The position numbers and the translations under genes are program-made. A DNA stretch of 24,744 nt, taken from Mucidula mucida (Eukaryota; Basidiomycota; Agaricomycetes; Agaricales; Physalacriaceae). The first letter of the stretch is position 1; each line of letters starts with the position of its first letter. The notes beneath the pieces were generated by a model that saw nothing but the letters and a program-made list of their open reading frames with translations, was not told the origin of the DNA and made no database searches. The stretch spans positions 1 through 24,744 of the forward strand of contig JADNYV010000506.1 in the NCBI GenBank assembly GCA_015501055.1, in the 5' to 3' direction. Shown in pieces: positions 10,211-18,679 of the stretch.

Positions 10211-10857
10211 GGATGAGGTTGTCGTCGATAATGGCTGATTTCTGTGACTCCTGCAAGGAGGTTCACGATGGAAAGCTATGCTTTTTCCTACCTATTTCTA
10301 GGTGTATGATTATGGTGTGTTATGTCTTGGCTCCATGAACCATCATCCTTCTCAATGGTTATGTGATCTTGTAATATCTGTGACAGATCTCCATGGCCTG
10401 AACTTATCCACACACGAAGAGATCAGCCAAATTGCTCCCCTTGTTGTCTGTTGTATTTTTAGTATGCAATTCAGCCCGATTGGACTCTATTGACGTGGGT
10501 TGCAATCGTTCAACGTTCAGCATGGAGAACATCAGATTACAGACGGACCATGACCCACCGCGAATAACTTGCGAAGGACATGAGTTCATATGTCACTGTG
10601 CTCGGTAAACCAGTCTTCGCCGGGGCGGATCTCAGGCCTCACATTGAGTTAATCACTTCCATTTTAACACAGGGTACGAAGGCATGCGATTCATTTATGA
10701 TAAGTAGAGCTTTCCTTTTGAGGACGACACCTTGAAGAAGCCAACGTACTATTCTTGTCGGTACATATGGCTGGTTCAATGGTAAGACAGCACATACTGA
10801 ATGGGAAGATAACAAAATAGTCTGTAGTCCGGCCAATTTCCCTCGTCTCTTCCATCA
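10211..10857. other. Convergent intergenic region (zinc finger / SUZ12)
   Basis: About 650 bp between the ends of a rightward and a leftward gene. It should hold both 3' untranslated regions. No frame here shows protein-like composition and I see no repeat. AT-rich runs are present, but no single polyadenylation signal stands out. Confidence 0.45.
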
Positions 10858-13287
10858 TCAAGTGGCTTGATTGTTGATCGGAGGCGTATCGCGTCCTTCT
10901 GTATACCAGTCTTTCATCCCAGTCTTCTCTTCATAGAAGCGGACGAGGTCGACAATCTGCCTACTAGTCAACTGTCTTTTGGCCAAGTGATGCTAATAGT
11001 GTAAACTAGAGTCGTGTTGAACAAATGTCAAAAGCTCACATAAAGCAACCAACACAGGGCTCTATGACCAGCGGCGTAATGAATCATTTTCCAGTATTCG
11101 TCTATGAAAGCCTTAGTCCCTTGAAAGTAGCTGCCAATGAACTTGTGTCTTTGTGATAACCCGTTAGTTCACGATCCTTGAATGGAAGGTAAGCCGAAAA
11201 TCTTACTTGTTCAAAGTGATCCACCGAGCCCAGAGCGCGTGGATCACCTTCTGCTCGTCTTTATACTCCTCACTCTCGAATATCTCGTCCTCTTGGGTTA
11301 TAACGTCCCATGCGAGGACACCAAATTTCTTCGTCGACAACACCCCAACGAGATCGTATAGTTGAGCACCCATAGGACGGCAAGAATGTTCAATGTCCTG
11401 GCCTCGGTCATACGACTTGAACGGGACATAGGGATATATGGCGGCTGGCCCAAGGGGAGTTTCAGGCGGAGGAGGGGTGCATGGTCTTTCTGCTACATCG
11501 GATCTATGTTGTGAGTGATGAGAGTGTGATCATATTCTGAGGTCGGCAGAATGAGGACTCACTGCGTATCGTCTTCATCCAACTCGGGGAGTGGGCGTCG
11601 GACGGGAGATTTTACTAATCCCTTCTTTTTCCTTGTGGACCTGCGTAGTGTGGGCACCGGCGTCCGTTCCATCTCGCTGTCTCCAAAACCGCTGGTTTCT
11701 AGAGACGGTCCGCGAGAATCGTCAGTTACAGATGAGGTGTCCGTTTGTTCCGTGGACAACTGTGAGTCTTCGGTCGCTTCCCGCGAGGTTTCTGGTGGCA
11801 GAACAACGCCAGTAAATGGGTATACTGTGGGCAAATCACTGTACAAAATTGTTAATAATGATGACCTGCAAATGAACACCTAAAACCTCAGACGTACTCT
11901 GGAGGAAGTTCAATGGTAGCTACGTTGTTGTTGGGGATTGGGGTGGCGGATGGGCTGCGTACAACTTCAACGGGTGTGGAAGAGGCCGGGAGCTCGATGC
12001 GCGAAAGAGGTCTACTATTACATGATCGATCTCACAGAAATATGAATAACGAACGGTATGAGACGAACCGCGGCGGGAGAGTCAAATGAAGCCTGAAAGT
12101 AGGTCGATCTTTCTGATCAAGAATGAGCAGTAATTGAAGATGAGGGAAAAGTGACTCACCGGAGCATCGTAGAAGTTGAAGACTTGACTACACTTGACCT
12201 CAAACTCAGCATGGTCCCACCTCAGATGGGCAAGCAACATATGCTGCGTCACGAATGCGCGTAGACCTCGTTCCTTGCATAGAGGGCAACACCAACCTCG
12301 CATCGTCGTTGAATAAGACTGATTCTTTCCCTGCTCTGTGTCATAAGTGAACATGACGTCAATATCTGGAGGAAGCGAAGCAGATGGCAGTGTTGTCTTC
12401 ACGCCAGCTTTTCTACACGCTCTCAAGAATCCAGCACGGAGATTTCGCGGGAGGAAGGGCAAGCGATGGGATGGACGAAGAGAGCCGAGTAAGGTTTTGA
12501 GTTGGGGAGGTGGAACATGTGGTATTATATAAACTTCTTGCTCCTCGTCCGAAGTATCATCAGGTGCAGGTTCTCGCTCAAGTTCGTCCTCGGAAACCTC
12601 AGGCAGAGGAGAGGCAGAATCGGACAATACAGAATCGGAGTCATCGGAGGATGAATCGTCTTCTTGTTCTTCGTCAACTGAACCAAGTATTTGTGCTGGT
12701 CTATTCACGTTCAGTCCGATACATGACGAGGAAGAATGACCGCCTACTTGACCGGTGCTCGCTCATGGATAGTGAAACCTAGGCCAAGCACGAAACGTGG
12801 TCGTTCAACTTTTGACGACGACGATAAATTTCTCGCCTTTCCAACACTAGCCGCTGGCCGTTTGTTAGAAATAACCTGCTGGTTGATGATGTCCTCCTGT
12901 TGTTTCCATGACGGAGGAGGTGGGGATCTCGGAAACTTCTTAGCAGTCAGAGTTACTGACGGGTTCCATATAGCTGCGGTTGTGCGCTATGTCAGGGATG
13001 ATAAACATCGTATCGTTTGGTGGATAGCGTTCGTTGCGACTGACCTGCGGATTTTTACGAGTGACCCCCGAAGTCAGGCTAAGAGAGCCCAAGTTTTGAG
13101 CCAGTATACCAGTATCATCATCTGGCTTTAACAATAGCGCTCTACTTCTGACCTGGTTTCTAGAGGTATGGCGCATACTGAGGATTCCCTGTCTTGGGGA
13201 CAACTGGAATGGCTCATTCGGCCGCATCTCAGGCCCAGCTCTATACCAATTATTACCGTGGATCTCATCTCTCCGTGTCGGCGCCAT
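10858..13287 (-). CDS. SUZ12: Polycomb PRC2 subunit Suz12-like (C2H2 finger + VEFS box)
   Basis: Nine exons read leftward: 13287-13045, 12938-12748, 12700-12160, about 12092-12055, 12014-11898, 11838-11563, 11503-11207, 11148-11040 and 10992-10858. They join in phase to about 648 aa. The N-terminus starts MAPTRRDEIHG. An acidic Ser/Asp tract (EEQEDDSSSDDSDSVLSDS) follows. Next is a Suz12-type finger at residues about 283-308, CPLC...H LRWD H, inside GWCCPLC and HMLLAHLRWDHAEFEV. A basic patch RRSTRKKKGLVKSPVRR may be a nuclear signal. The last 100 residues resemble a VEFS box: DEQKVIHALWARWITLNKHK, FIDEYWKMIHYAAGHRALCW, LLYHHLAKRQLTSRQIVDLV. Suz12 scaffolds the H3K27 methyltransferase through this box. 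Exon 4 is ambiguous (it could start at 12112 and end at 12069) and intron 1 is long (106 nt). A TATA-like AATATATACAAA lies at 13437-13448. The finger and box order makes Suz12 the best call. Confidence 0.75.
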
Positions 13288-13693
13288 CGAGCACAACGGT
13301 AGAAAGGTCTGCGGTATTAGTCGATTCAGAGCAAGGTCAAAATTCAACAACGCGGGGAAACTGAGAGAGTATTCGGCATCGGAATATTTATTTGGGTCTA
13401 TTTGCACGGGCGTTTATCTGTGGTTCATGTGCGACGAATATATACAAACCGAGTGTAAAAAATGCAGCTTAGACAGTTCAAACCTTACGAAGCTCAAGGG
13501 AGGATTCATGGCTATTCACGGTTCCACAAGATTGAATCTGAGACTTGGTTAAAGCATCAACAAAGATTTCCTGTGATCCGTCAGCGGCAAGGAATTTCTA
13601 CCCTCTAAGGACCATTGAGTTAGCTAGAGTTAGCTGTGTCTATGAAGCTGCGTAGCATTACATTGGAAGATTACGAGAAATCTGATAAGTGAA
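13288..13693. promoter_or_regulatory. SUZ12 upstream region with TATA-like element
   Basis: About 400 bp between the SUZ12-like start and the end of the phosphotransferase fragment, both leftward. Read on the minus strand, a TTTGTATATATT element at 13437-13448 lies roughly 150 nt ahead of the SUZ12 ATG and is a plausible TATA box. A protein-like frame reaches upstream of the ATG, but only from a GTG codon at 13407, so I keep the ATG at 13287 as the start. Confidence 0.4.
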
Positions 13694-14316
13694 TCAAACA
13701 TAGACCTCTCGGTAATTCCAGATGTAATACTCTGCAAGGTTTTCCAATTCGTATTGAGGGAAGACAACTTTCATAACCTCGTACCACCATCCTTTTCGAT
13801 TCCATGGTAGAAACAGTGCTTTTGTGTATTCCCTACAGATGAGCGGTCAAAAACGAAGTCAGTGTCGAGAAAATGAACATACCAATACTCTGGTAACCAC
13901 GCCGATGCTTCCCAGTCTATGATACCAGTGATATTGTAATCCTTGTCGACCAGGACATTTTGAGGCGCAAAATCGTTATGCGTCAAACAAACTCGATGCG
14001 ATCGCGCATGCGCCTCATTGATGGTCCGCCAAACAACGTCGGACACTTCAGGAGGTGCTCTGATGCGAGCCCTGTCCACCATAGCGGTATTGAAACAATT
14101 GACGGAAGGCCATGGACCCAGAGGCTCGGAGCCCATAGCGAGTCGCTCACAGCGTACGGGTGTGTTGTTCCAGCCACAGACGCTCTCGGAAGGAGGAGGC
14201 AGGGACCTCAACTGACCCAGCAAAGCGGAAATTTGGTGGCTTAGTTTCTTCGCTTGCTCAGGGGAGAGGCCCAATTCGGCACGAACGACTCGAACGTCCG
14301 AAGTGTGCTGAACGAT
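13694..14316 (-). pseudogene. APH/choline-kinase-like phosphotransferase, C-lobe only
   Basis: Two exons are visible: about 14316-13883 and 13832-13694, with a 50-nt intron (GTATGT...GTAG) restoring PEYW|EYTKALFLPWNRKGWW. The protein carries the phosphotransferase catalytic motif LTHNDFAPQNVLV (Brenner HxDxxxxN) and the metal-binding IIDWEAS that corresponds to the kinase DFG. ELGLSPEQAKKLSHQISALL and QLRSLPPP upstream are typical of fungal APH proteins, and the C-terminal NYREVYV ends normally. The first half of the fold, with the nucleotide-binding loop and VAIK-like lysine, is missing: an in-frame TGA lies at 14317-14319, preceded only by short fragments. Either upstream exons are too degraded to recognise or this is a 5'-truncated copy. 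Such genes form large families in Agaricomycetes, so a decayed paralogue is likely. Substrate unknown. Confidence 0.65.
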
Positions 14317-14598
14317 TCAGAGCAACCCTGACATCTCGTGCAAGTTCTTGGTTCTGTCCCTTCGTCCTGTGATCATGGGAACGCTGGCGCGCTTATCTAA
14401 AGAGGTCGCATCATGCTTGAATGACTCGGAGGACTGCCGACACGAGTCGTGTTCTTGTGTCTCCTTTCGCACCGTAACTGTATTCTCGATTTCTCAAAGA
14501 CATCAGTAAGTAGAAACTCAGTACTCAGGCCAGCCTCTTAGATAGTGAGCCCGAACTTGGGGTCTGACTATTTTATTCCAGGCGTTGAAGTATCGAAT

Positions 14599-15667
14599 AT
14601 GGGTCTACCCGCGCCGAAGGAAGAGATCAAGAATGTGAGGAAATGGTTTATGGAGTGGAGAAATGAGAGGCTGCAGGACAACGGAGATGGAATGATACAC
14701 GGGTTCCAAGACAATGCTGTCGAATGTGCCATTGTTACTGCAGATACACTTGCCCATGACATTCATGAGACGAGGTGTGGACACCGAAGCGAATGGTTTC
14801 TGTCCAGTGGTCCATGCCTGCTGTGAGTCAAAAAAACTCGACGCCTTCATGTCGAGCCTGACTCGTATGCTACTGCCACTAAGAAGGCGCCCGCGAAAAA
14901 GGCCGTTGAGTAGGCTAGCGAGAAACGCGCTCGATCTACCACAGTCTCCGATGACTTTGAGCAATACTGAGGACGATGAGTTGACGGGGCCTCCCATTAT
15001 GTGCAAAAAGGCTGAGGGCGAGCAGGAGGTATGGACACTTGTCATACCATGATGTTTTCCACCTAACCCGTCTCAGAACGCAACAAAGGTATGGCATGGG
15101 ATCGACTGACACGTCGCTAAGATAAACGCCGAGATCAAGGTTGCAGAGGAAGAGCCCGACTCCATTGAAGTGCGTTCATGTCTACAGCCTGAAGCTTCAC
15201 GATTAAAGGACACCAAGCTCTACGGGAAATACGACTTGTACGCCAAACACCTACCCTTCCTCCAATTCAAGAAAGGCGGCTCTCCTGACTTTGAGAGACT
15301 TCTTGAGGCCATGAAGCGCTTGCAAGCCAAACCCGATTACAGTGCTCGGGTAGCCATTCCAATATTTCACGCGACAAAAGATGGCGCATTTGAGCCTCGA
15401 GGATTTCGTGACCCCATGTCCGACGAACAATATGAAGTCGCCCTGGAAGGGATCAAGCTCATTGAGAAGAAAGAGCCGGTGCTTGAAGCTAGCATGTCGA
15501 TTACCAACGGGGGTTGCATCGTTGCCAGTTCCTCCGGCGCCATCAGTATGCATCGCTGCTGGGCTAAGCCTGGTGCCGATGTCGGGTCGGACGAAATCTT
15601 CTCAATTTGCATGTTTCTTACAGCAGCATCTACAGCAGGAAACACCGTGATAAGATCCCAGATATAG
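14599..15667 (+). CDS. Unknown fungal protein, multi-exon model unresolved
   Basis: No family recognised. Three coding-like blocks run rightward. Block 1 (ATG 14599) encodes MGLPAPKEEIKNVRKWFMEW and GFQDNAVECAIVTADTLAHD. Block 2, in another frame and ending at 15028, includes a basic stretch (LRRRPRKRPLSRLARNAL) and an acidic one (NTEDDELTGPP). Block 3 (15122-15667) includes GKYDLYAKHLPFLQFKKGG, MSDEQYEVALEGIKLIEKK and a cysteine-bearing tail ending VIRSQI. Blocks 2 and 3 join in phase by a 93-nt intron (15029-15121). Alternatively there are two introns (15029-15076 and 15089-15121) around a 12-nt micro-exon encoding NATK. The link between blocks 1 and 2, near 14770-14785, shows no clean intron and may be a frame break. 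Coding character of block 3 is the most convincing. Confidence 0.45.
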
Positions 15668-16049
15668 AATCGGGATACTGGGGGATCCGTGCCAGAAAAG
15701 ATGTCTCTGGTAAAGAGATCGGATTAGCTTTGAAGTAGGTGGATGGAGTGGGTCGTATCGTTGTCCACAAAATATACAATGTCACTACAGTGACCCTTTC
15801 GTCGACTTACTGTAATGTGTTTCGCCGTGCGCCACAATATCTCTGTGTAAACAGCGCGCGTGAGAAGAAATTTCTTGTGAGCGAAGCTCAGCGCTCATTC
15901 CAGAATCATTGAGGACACAATCTAAGCATCGTCGGTTAATCCAAACCACCTGAATTCTATGTACAAACGTACAGTCATCTGCACAAATGGCTACTTGAAC
16001 TGCAAAATATGGGATGAGAAAGAGCGAGACACTTGATAAGACAATATAC
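15668..16049. other. Convergent intergenic region
   Basis: About 380 bp between the end of the unknown rightward gene and the end of the leftward RNase P/MRP subunit gene. It holds no supported frame and no repeat; both 3' untranslated regions should lie here. Confidence 0.45.
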
Positions 16050-16601
16050 CTAAAGGCTACTCAAGAAAGCGACTAATCCTCCAGATGATGAGGTTGCAGA
16101 TTCTGCCTGTTCTTCACGTTTTCGGTTGCGGGCAAGCATGTCCTGCAGCGCCGATTTCTTCTTTGGACGCGACTTTGGATTTCGACTTCGGTCCTCCGTT
16201 GTTTGCGGCTCGGAAGATTTGAAACTGGGAGGCGGCAATACCACCACTTCCGGCTGCAGAACCAAATGTTCTTCAGTTGCCGTTAAAGGGGGTGCAATTG
16301 TAGGATGCCGTCTCCGTTGCCTCTGTGAGGGAAAGAGCGAGAGGTTCCCAGAAGAAACAGGAGTTTCATATTTGTGGTTGCAGTGTACGCATTGCGTTTG
16401 CCGAAATTTCATTCCGCCAGGCTTTCGGATGCATCGTGACGTGCTTTGACCGTTGAGAAGGTAAAATCCGCATTTTGCGCAAAAGTCTGGACTGTCTTGG
16501 GACGCAGAGACTGGCCGCTGACAATGTAAAGCTGAAAGTTCCACAGAGACCGGAAGCAGCGCGTATGGCAAGGATTGCTGGAATTTTGAAGTCGCATCCA
16601 T
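16050..16601 (-). CDS. RNase P/MRP protein subunit, Rpr2/Rpp21/Snm1 family
   Basis: Single 183-aa frame from ATG 16601-16599, no intron needed. The N-terminal helix region KFQQSLPYALLPVSVELSAL is followed by a four-cysteine zinc ribbon: FCAKCGFYLLNGQSTSRC (Cys41, Cys44) and QTQCVHCNHKY (Cys71, Cys74), with basic residues between the pairs. This arrangement fits the Rpr2/Rpp21/Snm1 family, whose members bind zinc in the RNase P (tRNA 5' processing) or RNase MRP (rRNA processing) ribonucleoprotein. The C-terminal half is low-complexity, basic and Ser/Pro-rich (RNPKSRPKKKSALQDMLARN). Which of the three members it is cannot be settled; the long disordered tail leans to Snm1. It diverges from FES1 across 142 bp. 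Confidence 0.7.
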   Translation of the reverse strand: MDATSKFQQSLPYALLPVSVELSALHCQRPVSASQDSPDFCAKCGFYLLNGQSTSRCIRKPGGMKFRQTQCVHCNHKYETPVSSGNLSLFPSQRQRRRHPTIAPPLTATEEHLVLQPEVVVLPPPSFKSSEPQTTEDRSRNPKSRPKKKSALQDMLARNRKREEQAESATSSSGGLVAFLSSL

Positions 16602-16743
16602 GACGGTAAGAACGAGCAGCGTTGGGGTTAGGGTTACGTTTATTCTTGAAGCTTCCAGTCAAGTCGAGCAGCTTCTCTGTTAATTCAGCCTTTATAAGCC
16701 CCCGTCAAATCATACTTGATATCGACCTTCATCCAAACGCGAA
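16602..16743. promoter_or_regulatory. 142-bp bidirectional promoter with telomere-like motif
   Basis: The interval separates the ATGs of the leftward RNase P/MRP subunit gene and the rightward FES1 gene. It contains GGGGTTAGGGTTA at 16624-16636, about two TTAGGG units, only 23 bp from the RNase P/MRP ATG. Telobox-like elements are known in promoters of translation and ribosome-biogenesis genes and are bound by telomere-repeat-binding factors in several eukaryotes. That role here is inferred from the motif and neighbours. Confidence 0.5.
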
Positions 16744-18005
16744 ATGGAATCCTTACTGCGATGGGGCATCACCAACTCTGACCCAAATGGACCTCCTCCG
16801 CAACCCAGAAAGGACTTGGATCCAGCCATTATTGACATGATTCTGGGTAAATCGGACGCGGAACTGATGAAGGAGGATATGGCCATTGCAATGGATGTGA
16901 GCAAGTCCGAAGACGAACGGATAGGTGCCTTGGATAATTTAGAAATGGTGCGTACAACCCAGATTACTATACTGCAAATCTCACATCAAGGCAGTTGATA
17001 GAGCAAATCGATAACGCGAACAGTAGGTGTCTCATTATCAACGGTCAAGGACATCTAATGTGTTAGTGAAGATTTGGAAAAGCTGAAGATGTGGCCCTCG
17101 TTACACTCGCTTCTCACATCGGAGGACGCTACGGATCCCATCATCATGCAAGCCCTTTGGGTAATTGGGACCGCGCTACAAAATAATCCTGCTGCTCAAG
17201 AATCTGTAAGTTGTTGCCATATGTCAAGAAACCATACTCTCATCCATTCAACAGTATCTCACTCTTAATCCACTCTCCACCCTGACATCCTTCCTCGTCC
17301 CCTCTGCATCAACAGCGCAAATCCGTTCAAAGGCCCTGTATACCCTTTCCGGTCTTTTGAAGCACAACTCTCCTGCGGTGAAAGCCCTGGACGACGCAGA
17401 GACGGATGGTTGGTCCAAGCTTCGCGACGCCTTGCAAGGTATCCCTCTCTCTCACTCTACACGCGTCCATTTAACCTGTTTCCAGACCCGGAAATAAGTG
17501 TACGCCGAAAGGCAGCATTCCTACTCAATACGCTTCTCACACCTGCGGGCGGACCGTCAACGAGTGACAGCGAGAACAATGTGCACGGCGGTCAGCAGCA
17601 GCCTGTGCATATGAACTCCCATGCCGCCAATCTTTTAGACCCGTCGCGCACCAGGACGTCAGCACTGGCCATCAAAGCTATAGCGGATCACAACATTTTG
17701 CCTGTCGTAGTCGATGGTTTGACCCAACCTTTACCGTACGGAGAAGACGGCGACGTCGAAGAGCCCGATGCAGATCTTGAGGAAAAGTTATTCAGGTATG
17801 GCTTATCTCCAAATTTGCTGAAGTTTCCTTCTGATTTGGTCGAAGCATCCTCAACACGTACGCCGTCAGCTGTGGCTTACCTTTGGATGATACCCACAAA
17901 ACGAGCTTGAAGTCATGGATAGACAAAGAGAAGTCAAGAGCGAGTGACCATCGATGGGGTTTGAGTGACACAGAATTCAAGAGCCTCGAGCAAAAGTTAC
18001 AGTAA
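16744..18005 (+). CDS. FES1: Hsp70 nucleotide exchange factor Fes1
   Basis: Six exons: 16744-16947, 16995-17026, 17067-17205, 17255-17438, 17486-17795 and 17846-18005, all in phase, giving 342 aa. The N-terminus MESLLRWGITNSDPNGPPP and the LMKEDMAIAMD stretch match Fes1/HspBP1. The armadillo-like core follows: ALDNLEM joined to LIEQIDNANS, then KMWPSLHSLL, MQALWVIGTALQNNPAAQES, IRSKALYTLSGLLKHNSPAV and RRKAAFLLNTLLTP. Fes1 is a cytosolic exchange factor that releases ADP from Ssa-class Hsp70 and helps deliver misfolded proteins for degradation. Introns are 40-50 nt; the second (17027-17066, GTGTCT donor) is the weakest, but only it keeps frame. A Ser/Gln/His-rich insert (SENNVHGGQQQPVHMNSHAA) separates the helical repeats. 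No lesions seen. Confidence 0.9.
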
Positions 18006-18679
18006 ACCACCATAGATTGTCTGAAAACTGCTGTATCTGTAGTGTCTTGTATTGTTCTTATCAGCACTTCGTTGTATTCGCTCAAATTGTACCGAGTACA
18101 TAAGCATAAAACAGTGTTCAAAGATCGCAACATCTTTCGTTTCTACACGCCACTTTGACGATGAGAACATGTACGAGGCTAAGGACAACAGAAGAGCCCA
18201 GTTCATCGAACCAAGTGTCGACGATGGTAACAGGACAACAACAACGAGCGTGATTGTCCCAACATACCAGAAGGGACAAATGGAAGATATGTTCATGATC
18301 TAGGCAAAAATTCAGCGCGTAGAAACTGCACGCAAACGCTTACCTTGAAGACAAGTATAAATGACTTGAGACTCTTGTTAATAAACCAGACCGCAACACC
18401 AGAATGCTTTCGAGGTTCAAGCGAGTATCCGGTGCAGGCAGGAGCAGGCTCGTTTTTTTCGTCGATGTATCAGTTGGGGCTCTTCTAACGTAGGCGAAGG
18501 TTCCTGCAAGGGAGCGTCAACCGGAACCATTGGAGTTGGGGCAGGCGTCCGCTCGACAGCAGGGTTGCACTCGAAGGTCTCCGGATATAGGCATTACGAC
18601 GTGGACATAGGTGTAGCCGACTGCGGATCTGAGGAGGTACAGGGTCCAGCTATACTGTATTAGACAATGAAGTTCTAAA
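18006..18679. other. Convergent region; possible remnant of the IKS1 C-terminus
   Basis: About 670 bp between FES1 and the last clear exon of the IKS1-like gene. Read leftward from about 18645, a Pro/Ser/Thr-rich frame (GPCTSSDPQSATPMSTS then TAA) continues past the stop as VERTPAPTPMVPVDAP and LQEPSPTLEEPQLIHRRKKR. That suggests a disordered C-terminal tail broken by a stop. The splice joining it to the kinase exon (GTGCGT donor near 18693) does not keep frame. The rest, nearer FES1, is non-coding. Confidence 0.35.

Noticed and set aside
13288..13407. N-terminal extension of the SUZ12-like protein by 40 residues
   Set aside because: The frame is open only from a GTG codon; the first ATG in frame is at 13287, and a TATA-like element sits at a suitable distance upstream of it.
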